Shown here: positions 8,895 through 17,208 of the stretch, piece after piece
How positions within the stretch are numbered: the first letter of the stretch is position 1
Layout: each line of letters begins with the position of its first letter
Source of the DNA: Dyadobacter sp. CY345
Lineage (GTDB): Bacteria; Bacteroidota; Bacteroidia; Cytophagales; Spirosomataceae
DNA length: 64,000 bases
Assembly: GCF_021502725.1 (NCBI RefSeq)
Contig: NZ_JAKFFS010000001.1
Coordinates: forward strand, 868,001-932,000
Reading direction: 5' to 3'
Notes under the pieces: model-generated
Seen by the model: the letters and a program-made list of their open reading frames with translations, nothing else
Database searches by the model: none
What the model was told of the DNA's origin: nothing
Made by a program: the position numbers and the translations under genes

Positions 8895-10292
8895 ATGAAG
8901 AACAAAATTACTATTGTAAATCTGGCTCTTATCACGATTGCTGCGCTTGCCACAGTACTTAATGCCTATCAGATTATTTCAATTTCAACAGACATTTTAG
9001 TAGGGCTTCGGTGGACAGCGATAGCAGGACTGATCGTTTTGGCAGTTATTAAAAGAAATTTAACGACTTCCATTCTTATTTCCATGGTTGTCGGAACAGA
9101 AATCGGATATGATTTTCCTGAAATTGGAACTGGTCTTCACTTTCTGAGACAAATTTTCCTGCAAATGATCAAAACGGTAATCGCGCCGCTCCTTTTTGCA
9201 ACGCTGGTAACAGGTATTGCAGGTCATTCAGACTTGAAACAGGTGGGGCGAATGGGTTGGAAATCGCTCGTATATTTTGAAGTTGTCACCACATTTGCGC
9301 TTTTAATCGGTTTGTTTTTCGCTAACTGGTTCAAACCGGGTGCCGGAATTATTCCTCCTGCAAACCTGAACGCGGCCCTTCCAAAAGTTGCTGACCAAAC
9401 CTGGCAAGACATTATTGTCCATTCATTTCCTGAAAATATAGCCAAATCCATTTACCACGGGGAAGTTCTTCAGGTAGTAGTTTTTAGTGTGCTTTTTGGA
9501 ATAAGTTTGGCTTTGATTCCGGCTGTTAAGAAAGAGAAATTTGTTGCGGGAATCGAAACACTGGCGGAAGTGATGTTCAAATTCACAAAGATCATCATGC
9601 TTTTTGCTCCGATCGGTGTGGGTGCTGCTATTGCTGAGACAGTCGGCCACATGGGTATTGATGTATTAAGAAATCTGGCATTGATGCTTGCAACACTTTA
9701 CTGTGCACTTGCTGCCTTTATCTTGTTGGTTTTCGTTCCGATCATGTTATTTGCCCGTATCCCGATTATTAAATTTGTTAAAAATATTTTTGAACCGGTT
9801 TCAATTGCTTTTGCCACGACGAGCTCGGAATCTGCTTTGCCGAAAGCAATGGAAAAAATGGAGAAATTTGGAGTGCCGCGTCAAATTGTTTCCTTCGTTA
9901 TGCCGACCGGATATAGTTTCAATCTGGATGGATCCACGCTTTATCTTTCTTTGGCCACTGTATTCGTCGCGCAAGCTACCGGAACAGAAATGTCAGTAGG
10001 ACAGCAGCTTTCCATGGTTTTCTTATTGATGTTAACCAGTAAAGGCGTAGCCGGTATCCCTCGTGCGACATTGGTAATCTTACTTGGAGCGATTGCAAAT
10101 TTCGGAATGCCAGAGTGGCCGGTGTTGCTTTTGATGGGTATTGACGAGCTTATGGATATGGCGCGTACTTCTACGAACGTAACCGGAAATTGCCTTGCTA
10201 CGGCTGTGATTGCGCGTTGGGAAGGCGAACTTGACGATGAGAAAATGCAGTTGTCAGATAAGGTGGTAGAAGAAGAAGTAATCGCTGCCTGA
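8895..10292 (+). CDS. Dicarboxylate/amino acid:cation symporter (DAACS family)
   Basis: A 465-residue secondary transporter of the GltP/DctA family, which takes up glutamate, aspartate or C4-dicarboxylates with protons or sodium. The family's serine-rich re-entrant motif is ATTSSESALPK (about residue 314), followed by the conserved PTGYSFNLDGSTLYLS on TM7 and the GIPRATLV and MARTSTNVTGN blocks of the second hairpin and TM8. Eight or more hydrophobic segments are visible. A small ArsC-like gene follows 29 bp downstream and probably shares its transcript. Substrate choice cannot be read with confidence. Confidence 0.93.
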   Translation: MKNKITIVNLALITIAALATVLNAYQIISISTDILVGLRWTAIAGLIVLAVIKRNLTTSILISMVVGTEIGYDFPEIGTGLHFLRQIFLQMIKTVIAPLLFATLVTGIAGHSDLKQVGRMGWKSLVYFEVVTTFALLIGLFFANWFKPGAGIIPPANLNAALPKVADQTWQDIIVHSFPENIAKSIYHGEVLQVVVFSVLFGISLALIPAVKKEKFVAGIETLAEVMFKFTKIIMLFAPIGVGAAIAETVGHMGIDVLRNLALMLATLYCALAAFILLVFVPIMLFARIPIIKFVKNIFEPVSIAFATTSSESALPKAMEKMEKFGVPRQIVSFVMPTGYSFNLDGSTLYLSLATVFVAQATGTEMSVGQQLSMVFLLMLTSKGVAGIPRATLVILLGAIANFGMPEWPVLLLMGIDELMDMARTSTNVTGNCLATAVIARWEGELDDEKMQLSDKVVEEEVIAA

Positions 10293-10321
10293 TTTTGACT
10301 ATTAACTGAACAAAAAAAAAC

Positions 10322-10675
10322 ATGTTTACCGTATACGGAATTCCAAACTGCAACACTGTTAAAAAAGCAAGAACCTGGCTTGACGAGAAGGGTATTTCTT
10401 ATACCTTTCATGATTACAAAAAGAAAGGGATCAGTACTGAGAAGATCAACAGCTGGTTTCAAAATTATTCCTGGGAGAAACTGGTTAATAAGGCTGGAAC
10501 TACCTGGAAACAATTGTCTGACGAAGAAAAGGCAGCTGTGATCGATGAAAAGTCAGCTGTGGATCTGATGATTACAAAAAATTCTGTGATCAAAAGACCT
10601 CTTGTTGAAGATGCTTCTGGTAAGGCAGTAGCGCTTGGTTTTTCAGAAAAAGAATATGAAGAAATTTTCTTATAG
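10322..10675 (+). CDS. ArsC/Spx family protein, YffB-like
   Basis: The 117-residue protein has the thioredoxin-like ArsC fold: MFTVYGIPNCNTVKKA with Cys10 in a CxT active site rather than the CxxC of Spx, and a conserved RPLVED segment near residue 88. YffB-like members are glutathione-dependent thiol reductases or have unknown function, and the resistance arginines of true arsenate reductase are not clear. No ars genes are nearby. It follows the symporter by 29 bp and ends before an intrinsic terminator, so the two likely form a bicistronic unit. Confidence 0.85.
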   Translation: MFTVYGIPNCNTVKKARTWLDEKGISYTFHDYKKKGISTEKINSWFQNYSWEKLVNKAGTTWKQLSDEEKAAVIDEKSAVDLMITKNSVIKRPLVEDASGKAVALGFSEKEYEEIFL

Positions 10676-10705
10676 GTAACTAAAAGTTATAAAGTTATTG
10701 CTCTG

Positions 10706-10737
10706 GCGGACGGCATTATTGCTGTTCGCTAATTTTT
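10706..10737 (+). terminator. Intrinsic terminator of the symporter/ArsC-like unit
   Basis: Nine-pair stem with two G-U pairs, GCGGACGGC (10706-10714) with GCTGTTCGC (10721-10729), loop ATTATT, followed by TAATTTTTT. Confidence 0.75.
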
Positions 10738-10822
10738 TGCGATAAAATCATAAGGAGCTGAGGAAATGATAGTATAATTTGTAATATATTTCTTTACTAT
10801 GTAACCTTAACCTCCCTAACAA

Positions 10823-11503
10823 ATGCTGCTTGAAAATTCATTTGAACGCCTGATTGCAGAGCGTGTGAAAGCCATTGATGCAATAGCCTCCCAACTTCCG
10901 GTCATTGTTATCATTCAAAAAATTGCAGATTTTTCGGTATTGTATATGTCTCCGAAAGGGCTTGACTTACTTGGTATGACGCTGTTGGAGTTACAGGAAA
11001 TAAAGGCAGAATATCAACATCGATTTTTCAATATAGAGGACTCAGAGGAGTACTGGCCAAAATTCAGGAGCTTATTGCTTGAAAATAATATGGATCAAAA
11101 TCTTTCTTATTTACAGCAGGTAAAACATAAAGATCGTGTAGATTGGGCCTGGTATATCAGCGCTACAAGAATTTTCTTGCAAGACGAAACAGGAGCTCCG
11201 TTTTTAATGATTACAACGGCGACGGCAATTGATGACATGAAACACATGCCCTCCAAGGCTGAGCGGCTTTTGAAAGAAAATAATTTTCTCAGAAATAACT
11301 ATCAAAAGTTTTCTATGCTGGGTAAAAGAGAAAAGGAAATTTTAAAAATGGTATCGCTGGGATATAGCTCTCCGGAAATTGGAGATAGATTACATATTGC
11401 CTCTGCAACAGTAGACGCTCACAGGAAAAATATTAAACGAAAACTGGCAATTAGTTCCTATTACGACTTTGCGGAATATGCCAGGGCTTTTGATCTGATA
11501 TAG
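10823..11503 (+). CDS. PAS domain LuxR-type transcriptional regulator
   Basis: The 226-residue protein has an N-terminal PAS-like sensing domain (about residues 20-140, with ADFSVLYMSPKGLDLLG and a closing MITTATAIDD) and a C-terminal LuxR/GerE helix-turn-helix (about 163-222: LGKREKEILKMVSLGYSS, then SATVDAHRKNIKRKL as the recognition helix). There is no receiver domain or histidine kinase next to it, so it is a one-component regulator; the ligand is unknown. It is transcribed alone and converges on an exported coiled-coil protein gene. Confidence 0.85.
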   Translation: MLLENSFERLIAERVKAIDAIASQLPVIVIIQKIADFSVLYMSPKGLDLLGMTLLELQEIKAEYQHRFFNIEDSEEYWPKFRSLLLENNMDQNLSYLQQVKHKDRVDWAWYISATRIFLQDETGAPFLMITTATAIDDMKHMPSKAERLLKENNFLRNNYQKFSMLGKREKEILKMVSLGYSSPEIGDRLHIASATVDAHRKNIKRKLAISSYYDFAEYARAFDLI

Positions 11504-11514
11504 TTTTACAAGCC

Positions 11515-11547
11515 AAAAAATGAGTGAGCCCGTTGCCAGCCTCACTC
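11515..11547 (-). terminator. Terminator of the exported coiled-coil protein gene
   Basis: Inverted repeat GAGTGAG (11522-11528) with CTCACTC (11541-11547), 12-nt loop. On the minus strand the stem is followed by ATTTTTTGG, so it best serves the leftward gene. Confidence 0.65.
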
Positions 11548-11568
11548 TATAAAAGATGTCAGAGATAT

Positions 11569-12207
11569 TTATTTAACACGGCTCCGCGCAGCTTCCAAAG
11601 TTTTTTGTTTATTCTGCAAGTCAATCAACGAATTATCAGCTTCCAGCTTTTTCTTTTCCAACTCAGCGCGCATTTCGATCAGTTTTCTTTCTGTTTTTTC
11701 TATTTCTTTTGCAGTGTTCTCGTTATCCTTGGTCTGTTTTTGATAATTTTTTTCGGACGATGTGAAAATTTCATCAGCCACACGTGCTTCTTCACGAACA
11801 CCTGCATAATCCGAAAAATCTTTTAAAATACTTTCTGCATTTTTATAAGAATCATCCGAGGCATTAGTAACATATTGTCCATTGACGTAAAGAGCCAGAA
11901 ATACCTGCGAAAGATCTTTTCCTGAATTAATCTGGCTTGTAAGCTGAACCGGCGCATTTGATACGGACGGAATGGATGCTTTTTCAATACTGTAAATTCC
12001 GCGTTTGCTCTTCACCTTACCAAATCTGTCGAGATAACTTTCCCAATACTTGCTGAGATATTTTTCAGGGATATTCTGGTTCAGATTTAAACCGAAATAT
12101 TCCTGCTTATCAATCGTTTGTTTGCCCGGAGAAATGGTTTGGGCCCTTAATGAAATTGTTGTCAATAACAGCGCAACAGCCATGATTGAACGAATTCGAA
12201 GTTTCAT
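11569..12207 (-). CDS. Exported hypothetical protein with C-terminal coiled coil
   Basis: I do not recognise a named family. The 212-residue product starts with a signal peptide (MKLRIRSIMAVALLLTTISL, cleavage likely after RAQ at residue 23). The middle (about 40-130) is soluble. Residues about 140-212 are strongly charged and heptad-like, rich in Glu, Lys and Leu, and should form a long coiled coil. It is therefore a periplasmic or surface-associated structural or scaffold protein. It lies 37 bp downstream of the leftward methyltransferase gene and could be cotranscribed. Confidence 0.75.
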   Translation of the reverse strand: MKLRIRSIMAVALLLTTISLRAQTISPGKQTIDKQEYFGLNLNQNIPEKYLSKYWESYLDRFGKVKSKRGIYSIEKASIPSVSNAPVQLTSQINSGKDLSQVFLALYVNGQYVTNASDDSYKNAESILKDFSDYAGVREEARVADEIFTSSEKNYQKQTKDNENTAKEIEKTERKLIEMRAELEKKKLEADNSLIDLQNKQKTLEAARSRVK

Positions 12208-12244
12208 TTTCTCAAAAATTTAAAGTCAAAAATTGAATGGACAT

Positions 12245-13477
12245 TTATAGTTTTTTTGTTACAACTACTGTCTTTTTCTGATTAAAAAGTGTTGTAGCAA
12301 AGAGGTAGATATTACCACCTTCTTTAAGACGCCACTTTTTTCTCAGGTCATCAATTTTTGCAGGAAAATTTCTAAGGGTCAGATTTGCTTTATTGTCGGT
12401 AACATAAGTATTGATTTCTTTCGCGTCTGGTTTAGAAACGCCAATTATTTCAAATATCCGGCCGGGAAAATCGGAGACAAGTTTGTCGGAAGTATACAAA
12501 TGGCTGTGAACCGCGAGTTTTTTTACCCCGAAAAGAGCACCGAGATACTTGAAAGCACCTGCTTTTAAAACAGCTGGATGAGGTTCATATAAATAGGCAA
12601 GCGGTTCGCAGAGCTCAATCTCTGCTTCCCGCTCCTGTTTTCTGGTAAAGGCAACGCTGCTAATAACCTTACCCTCAGCATTAATGATCTGTGATTTTAT
12701 AACCAGGTCCTCTTGCCCGAAATTTTTATCAATATTGAATAGTAATTCTTTACACTCATGGTCGTAGCCCATGACATGTATCTCTTTCACAAATTTTAAT
12801 TCCTGCGCCGCCAGGTCAATATCGAGCAGCGGTGAGGTTTTTAATAAAATGTTAGACGTATGCTCAAATAGAGTGGGTAAGTGAAATTTAATATCGGGCG
12901 TGCAGTCTGATAATAAAACCACCTTTTGTCTGTTGGCATCTCTGCGCGCCGGATCTGCGTAAATCCAGTCAACTTTATCGAATGTATTTGAAAGCGAAGC
13001 GATTGAGTCCTGATTATGGACTGAAATGCCTTTTGCATTTAGTAAATTAAAATTATAAAATGCTGTCTTCGCAACCTCTTCCTGCTGTTCGAAATAATGC
13101 GTTTCTTCGAAATTTTTGCTCAGATAAAAAGAATCAACGCCCATTCCGCCAGTGATATCAACAAGCGTTTTTCCGGAAATAATGGATGATTTATATTTGG
13201 CAGTTGCCTCCGAAGAGCATTGTTCAACGGATAATGCCGGCGGAAAAATCAGCTTGTCAACGGCTGACCATTCCGGTAATTTTTTAGAAGCTTTTTGGCG
13301 CGAGAGAATTTGGGCGGCTAGTTTTTTTACATCCAGTTCTTTAAACTGAGCTGATTTCAATACCAGTTTGGTTACGTCTTCATGCTTGTATTTTTGTATA
13401 AAATCAAGTTCAGCTTCACTGAAACCAATATTGGGTATGTTATTGTTCAATAAATTCTCGTCCATTAGCGCCTGCAT
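12245..13477 (-). CDS. Class I SAM-dependent methyltransferase with THUMP-like domain (PG_1098 type)
   Basis: A 410-residue protein resembling the Bacteroidota family represented by Porphyromonas PG_1098. The SAM-binding motif VDITGGMGVDSFYLS is at about residues 108-122, and the likely catalytic motif YADPARRD at about 174-181 resembles the DPP(Y/R) signatures of nucleic-acid methyltransferases. The N-terminal ~95 residues are helical and the last ~90 form the THUMP-like part. RNA methylation is likely but the target is unknown. ATG 13477 is used; ATG 13465 four codons later is equally possible. A strong AT-rich hairpin lies immediately upstream at 13483-13506. Confidence 0.8.
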   Translation of the reverse strand: MQALMDENLLNNNIPNIGFSEAELDFIQKYKHEDVTKLVLKSAQFKELDVKKLAAQILSRQKASKKLPEWSAVDKLIFPPALSVEQCSSEATAKYKSSIISGKTLVDITGGMGVDSFYLSKNFEETHYFEQQEEVAKTAFYNFNLLNAKGISVHNQDSIASLSNTFDKVDWIYADPARRDANRQKVVLLSDCTPDIKFHLPTLFEHTSNILLKTSPLLDIDLAAQELKFVKEIHVMGYDHECKELLFNIDKNFGQEDLVIKSQIINAEGKVISSVAFTRKQEREAEIELCEPLAYLYEPHPAVLKAGAFKYLGALFGVKKLAVHSHLYTSDKLVSDFPGRIFEIIGVSKPDAKEINTYVTDNKANLTLRNFPAKIDDLRKKWRLKEGGNIYLFATTLFNQKKTVVVTKKL

Positions 13478-13482
13478 TAACA

Positions 13483-13506
13483 GGTATTAAATCCTGTTTT
13501 AATACC
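13483..13506 (-). other. Inverted repeat in the leader of the methyltransferase gene
   Basis: Perfect 9-base arms GGTATTAAA (13483-13491) and TTTAATACC (13498-13506), 6-nt centre. It ends 5 bases from the start codon, so in mRNA it would cover the ribosome-binding region, or as DNA it could be an operator. There is no poly-T tract to make it a terminator. Confidence 0.55.
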
Positions 13507-13569
13507 GAAAGTACTCTTTTTTTATTTATAAAAATTCCTCTTGAAAGTTGTCATTACCCAGATTCCTTT

Positions 13570-13594
13570 GAACCAGAGGGATATATGCTGGTTC
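13570..13594. other. Inverted repeat upstream of acs
   Basis: Arms GAACCAG (13570-13576) and CTGGTTC (13588-13594) with 11 bases between, about 120 bp before the acs start in the 235-bp gap between divergent genes. It could be an operator for either gene. No regulator can be assigned. Confidence 0.35.
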
Positions 13595-13712
13595 TACACT
13601 TTTCCATAAAAATCGGTCAAATGATTCAGTTTTGTTTTAAGTTGGACGAACCAAATGAAAATTATAAATTGTCGGTTATTATAGCAATTTCCTAAGTTAA
13701 CCTTTTTAAATC

Positions 13713-15602
13713 ATGAGAATTAAGACCTTTGAAGAGTATCAGGTTGCCTACCAGCAAAGTGTGGACGATCCCGAAGGTTATTGGGCCGAAGTCGGTCAGC
13801 AATTTCAATGGCGCAAACCTTGGAAAAAAGTTTTAAGCGGTGATTTCTCCGAAGCAAGCATAAAATGGTTTGAAGGCGGTGAGTTGAACATTACCGAAAA
13901 TGCGCTGGATCGGCACCTTGCTGAGAAAGGCGATCAGCCTGCTATTATCTGGGAACCGAACGATCCGGATGATCAGGCTGTAACCATAACTTACCACGTT
14001 TTATATGACCGCGTCTGCCGTTTTGCCAATGTTTTAAAGAAACACGGGGTGAAAAAAGGTGACAGGGTATGTATCTATCTGCCAATGGTTCCGGAGCTTA
14101 CCATTGCAGTTCTTGCGTGTGCACGTATCGGAGCGGTTCATTCAGTCGTTTTTGGTGGTTTTTCTGCAAAATCAATCGCAGATCGTATCAATGACGCAGA
14201 GTGTAAAATGGTTATTACATCAGACGGCGCTTTCCGCGGACCGAAGGTGATACCAATGAAAGAAACAGTGGACAATGCGCTTGATCTTTGTAAAACGGTG
14301 AAAAATGTGATCGTCATGACACGGACACGGACACCGGTTTCCATGCTGAAAGGACGCGATTTGTGGTGGGAAGAAGAGGAGAAAACGGTCGATTCGGTTT
14401 GTCCCGCTGAGCCGATGGATGCAGAGGATACACTTTTTATTTTATATACTTCCGGGTCTACCGGAAAACCAAAAGGGGTGGTACATACGATCGGTGGGTA
14501 TATGGTTTTCGCAACTTATACTTTTGCTAATGTTTTCCAGTATGAGCCGGGAGAAATTCATTTTTGTACGGCCGACATTGGCTGGATTACCGGACATAGT
14601 TATATCGTTTACGGACCACTTTGTTATGGCGCCACATCTTTGATTTTTGAAGGTGTTCCAACTTATCCGGATGCTGGCCGTTTCTGGCAGATTGTTGCAA
14701 AACACAAAGTGAATATTTTATATACTGCTCCGACTGCGATTCGTTCGCTGATGAGTTTTGGATTATCTTACGTGAAAGATAATGATCTGTCATCCCTGAA
14801 AAAACTTGGATCTGTCGGGGAGCCGATTAACGAGGAGGCATGGCATTGGTTTAAAAATAATATTGGAAAAGGTCTCTGTCCGCTGGTGGATACCTGGTGG
14901 CAGACGGAAACTGGTGGGATTATGATCTCGTCAATGGCTGGTGTAACTCCCGAAAGACCTACATACGCGACTTTACCTTTACCAGGTATTCAGCCTGTTT
15001 TGGTTGATGAAAAGGGTGAAATTATTGAGGGTAACGATGTCAGCGGAAATCTTTGTATTAAATTCCCATGGCCGGGAATTATCAGAACTACCTACGGAGA
15101 TCATGAGCGTTGCAAGCAGACATATTTTTCAACCTATCCCGGAATGTATTTTACGGGTGACGGATGTTTGCGCGATGAAAACGGAAATTACCGAATCACT
15201 GGCCGTGTGGATGACGTCATGAATGTTTCCGGACACCGGATTGGCACTGCGGAAGTTGAAAATGCCATCAATATGCACCTTGGTGTTGTTGAATCAGCCG
15301 TTGTTGGTTATCCGCATGAGATAAAAGGGCAGGGGATTTATGCATATATTATCACAGAAAACAGACCTGATGATCCTGAAATGATGCGCAAGGATATTGC
15401 TGCAACTGTGTCTAGATTGATTGGGCCAATCGCCAAACCGGATAAAATTCAGTTTGTTGCAGGTTTGCCAAAAACACGGTCCGGGAAAATTATGCGTCGT
15501 ATTTTGAGAAAAGTTGCAGAAGGAGAAATGGGCAGTTTGGGAGATACTTCGACTTTACTGGATCCTAATGTTGTTGAAGAAATCAAAGCAGGCGCTTTGT
15601 AA
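13713..15602 (+). CDS. acs: Acetyl-CoA synthetase
   Basis: AMP-forming acetate:CoA ligase, making acetyl-CoA from acetate, ATP and CoA. At 629 residues it is close to the family's usual ~650. The N-terminal ACAS segment (EEYQVAYQQSVDDPEGYW) is followed by the adenylate-forming P-loop YTSGSTGKPKG (about 245-255), the acetyl-pocket region with DTWWQTETGG, the hinge YRITGRVDDVMNVSGHR, and the C-terminal TRSGKIMRR in which Lys592 is the catalytic lysine and known site of regulatory acetylation. It stands alone between two terminators and is divergent from the methyltransferase gene. Confidence 0.97.
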   Translation: MRIKTFEEYQVAYQQSVDDPEGYWAEVGQQFQWRKPWKKVLSGDFSEASIKWFEGGELNITENALDRHLAEKGDQPAIIWEPNDPDDQAVTITYHVLYDRVCRFANVLKKHGVKKGDRVCIYLPMVPELTIAVLACARIGAVHSVVFGGFSAKSIADRINDAECKMVITSDGAFRGPKVIPMKETVDNALDLCKTVKNVIVMTRTRTPVSMLKGRDLWWEEEEKTVDSVCPAEPMDAEDTLFILYTSGSTGKPKGVVHTIGGYMVFATYTFANVFQYEPGEIHFCTADIGWITGHSYIVYGPLCYGATSLIFEGVPTYPDAGRFWQIVAKHKVNILYTAPTAIRSLMSFGLSYVKDNDLSSLKKLGSVGEPINEEAWHWFKNNIGKGLCPLVDTWWQTETGGIMISSMAGVTPERPTYATLPLPGIQPVLVDEKGEIIEGNDVSGNLCIKFPWPGIIRTTYGDHERCKQTYFSTYPGMYFTGDGCLRDENGNYRITGRVDDVMNVSGHRIGTAEVENAINMHLGVVESAVVGYPHEIKGQGIYAYIITENRPDDPEMMRKDIAATVSRLIGPIAKPDKIQFVAGLPKTRSGKIMRRILRKVAEGEMGSLGDTSTLLDPNVVEEIKAGAL

Positions 15603-15610
15603 ACTATAAA

Positions 15611-15650
15611 TGGCAGATTATTTGGGAGTTTTACTCTGAATAATCTGCCA
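15611..15650. terminator. Bidirectional terminator between acs and the leftward gene run
   Basis: Perfect 12-bp arms TGGCAGATTATT (15611-15622) and AATAATCTGCCA (15639-15650), 16-nt loop, between the acs stop and the convergent small-protein stop. The T tract is imperfect on both sides. Confidence 0.65.
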
Positions 15651-15654
15651 TACT

Positions 15655-15792
15655 TTAAGCTGTTTTTTTGTCGGTACTGCACCCGCAGCCTTTGCCGCAT
15701 CCGTTGCTGCTATCGAACGATTTCCAGATTTTCCATCCTACATAGCCCGCTGCACCAAGAAAAAGTACGAAAATAATCAATTGCTGTATCAT
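15655..15792 (-). CDS. FeoB-associated Cys-rich membrane protein-like
   Basis: A 45-residue protein that I found by reading the gap. It begins MIQQLIIFVLFLGAAGYVGW, one transmembrane helix, continues with a short basic stretch KIWKSF, and ends in a Cys-rich tail GCGKGCGCS with three Cys. This is the pattern of the small FeoB-associated Cys-rich proteins that accompany ferrous iron transporters. No feoA or feoB gene is in the window. It is the last gene of the leftward run and ends at a terminator; its start is 18 bp beyond the stop of the YfiT-like gene. Confidence 0.75.
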   Translation of the reverse strand: MIQQLIIFVLFLGAAGYVGWKIWKSFDSSNGCGKGCGCSTDKKTA

Positions 15793-15809
15793 GTTTTAAA
15801 AACAGATAT

Positions 15810-16346
15810 TTAGGACCAATTGTTCCGTGCCGCCAACTGGAAAGCATGCTGATAATGATGCTCGCTATGCCATGCGTAATTGGCAATAACCGCATCCAGG
15901 CGGTTAACGCTTTGGTTGGCCGGGTGCACGTAAGTCCGCGCAAGATCGTCATCACTTAATGAGTTCAGCAATAATACCCAGCGCAAATGAATATAGCGCA
16001 TCAGCTGCAATGACAATTCCACAGGTGCCTCTTTTGCATCCGGCAGTTCAGCCCAAAGTGCTTCCTCATAGGGTTTAATTGTTGGATTGTCTTCCGTTAA
16101 CGCCAGTCGAAATCTAGTATATGCGTTCATGTGGCTATCCGCAACATGATGGACGAGTTGACGAACGGTCCAGCCATCAGGCCGGTATGGCGTATTGTAT
16201 TTATCATTGTCCCAACCGCCCAAAAGATTAATAAATTTTGATGGCAAAGCACTGATAATCTGGATATTAGTTTTTATTTCTGCTGGTGTATAGCTTTCCT
16301 TGGGTGTAAATCGGCCGATCGGAAAACGTAATTGTTCAAGTTCCAT
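15810..16346 (-). CDS. DinB-superfamily protein, YfiT/bacillithiol-transferase-like
   Basis: The 178-residue protein matches the YfiT group of four-helix DinB proteins: RFPIGRF near the start, then the diagnostic TPYRPDGWTVRQLVHHVADS and WHSEHHYQHAF, whose three His residues form the metal site. Family members are metal-dependent thiol-S-transferases, in Bacillus using bacillithiol to detoxify electrophiles. I use ATG 16346 (MELEQLRFPIG); the 20 residues open upstream do not resemble the family. The gene lies in a leftward run behind the IMPase-like gene (63 bp). Confidence 0.85.
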   Translation of the reverse strand: MELEQLRFPIGRFTPKESYTPAEIKTNIQIISALPSKFINLLGGWDNDKYNTPYRPDGWTVRQLVHHVADSHMNAYTRFRLALTEDNPTIKPYEEALWAELPDAKEAPVELSLQLMRYIHLRWVLLLNSLSDDDLARTYVHPANQSVNRLDAVIANYAWHSEHHYQHAFQLAARNNWS

Positions 16347-16409
16347 GGTTAATATCATTTTGTAGTAAAAACGAGCCTCGAAACTGGGCTCCTTAAAAAT
16401 AAACACAAA

Positions 16410-17201
16410 TTAGAAATTCTCTTTAATCGTGGCGACCAGCTCGGCGTGTCCGCCAGCTGCTGCAATAATGTCACCGCCAAAAAGATAATTGTCTCCTCCG
16501 TTAAAATCGGTTACTGTTCCGCCGGCTTCTTTGATCAGTAGAACACCTGCGGCCATATCCCAGGAATTGAGATTATATTCATAAAACCCGTCAAAACGTC
16601 CTGCCGCAACATACGCCAGATCTACCGCCGCGGCACCCATTCTTCTGATACCATGCGTTTTTTGCATAAGCAGTTCAAGAATGTACATATAGCGTTTTTG
16701 CTTTTCAAATTTATAATAAGGAAACCCGGTCGCGATCAGACTTTCCTGTAAAGATGCAACCTTTGAAACGTGTATTCTGGTGCCATTACACCAGGCACCA
16801 CCGTCTTTCCATCCATAAAAAATTTCATCAAGGCTTGGTTCATGAATTACGCCAGCGAGCAATTCCTTGCCTTTTGCAAGTCCGACACTGACGCAGTATA
16901 CCGGAATTCCATGAATGAAATTTGTGGTGCCATCCAGCGGGTCAATGATCCAGTTGAGCGCTTCCGGATCTGGTTCAATTCCGGTTGTTCCTTCCTCTGT
17001 GATAAAACTGGCTTCGGGTAATAACTTGCTTAATCCGGCAACCAGCATCCTTTCTGCTTCCTTATCCACGTAGGAAACAAGATTGTTTAATTCTTTATAT
17101 TCAATTTTTTCTCGTGAAAAAGATTTGGCTTCACGTTGAATAAACGCGGACGCCTGTCTAACAATTTCAATGGTCTCTCTTGTGAGCAATTCCAGATCCA
17201 T
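16410..17201 (-). CDS. Inositol monophosphatase family protein
   Basis: A 263-residue Mg-dependent phosphatase of the IMPase/SuhB/CysQ superfamily. It shows the metal-binding EEGTT (about residue 70), the signature WIIDPLDGTTNFIHG (about 86-100) and the second motif WDMAAGVLLIKEAGG (about 215-229). Possible substrates are inositol phosphates or other sugar phosphates. Length and the DPLDGTTNF form point to IMPase/SuhB rather than CysQ. It is 7 bp downstream of the DUF4105 gene and likely translationally linked with it. Confidence 0.92.
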   Translation of the reverse strand: MDLELLTRETIEIVRQASAFIQREAKSFSREKIEYKELNNLVSYVDKEAERMLVAGLSKLLPEASFITEEGTTGIEPDPEALNWIIDPLDGTTNFIHGIPVYCVSVGLAKGKELLAGVIHEPSLDEIFYGWKDGGAWCNGTRIHVSKVASLQESLIATGFPYYKFEKQKRYMYILELLMQKTHGIRRMGAAAVDLAYVAAGRFDGFYEYNLNSWDMAAGVLLIKEAGGTVTDFNGGDNYLFGGDIIAAAGGHAELVATIKENF

Positions 17202-17208
17202 GCGTGTA

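Noticed and set aside
9941-10513. Antisense 190-codon open frame over the symporter and ArsC-like genes
   Set aside because: It lies opposite two well-supported genes, has no recognisable motif and its composition is explained by the codon pattern of the sense strand.
10322-10675. Arsenate resistance gene (true arsC)
   Set aside because: The CxT motif and lack of neighbouring ars genes fit a YffB-like protein better; resistance cannot be claimed.
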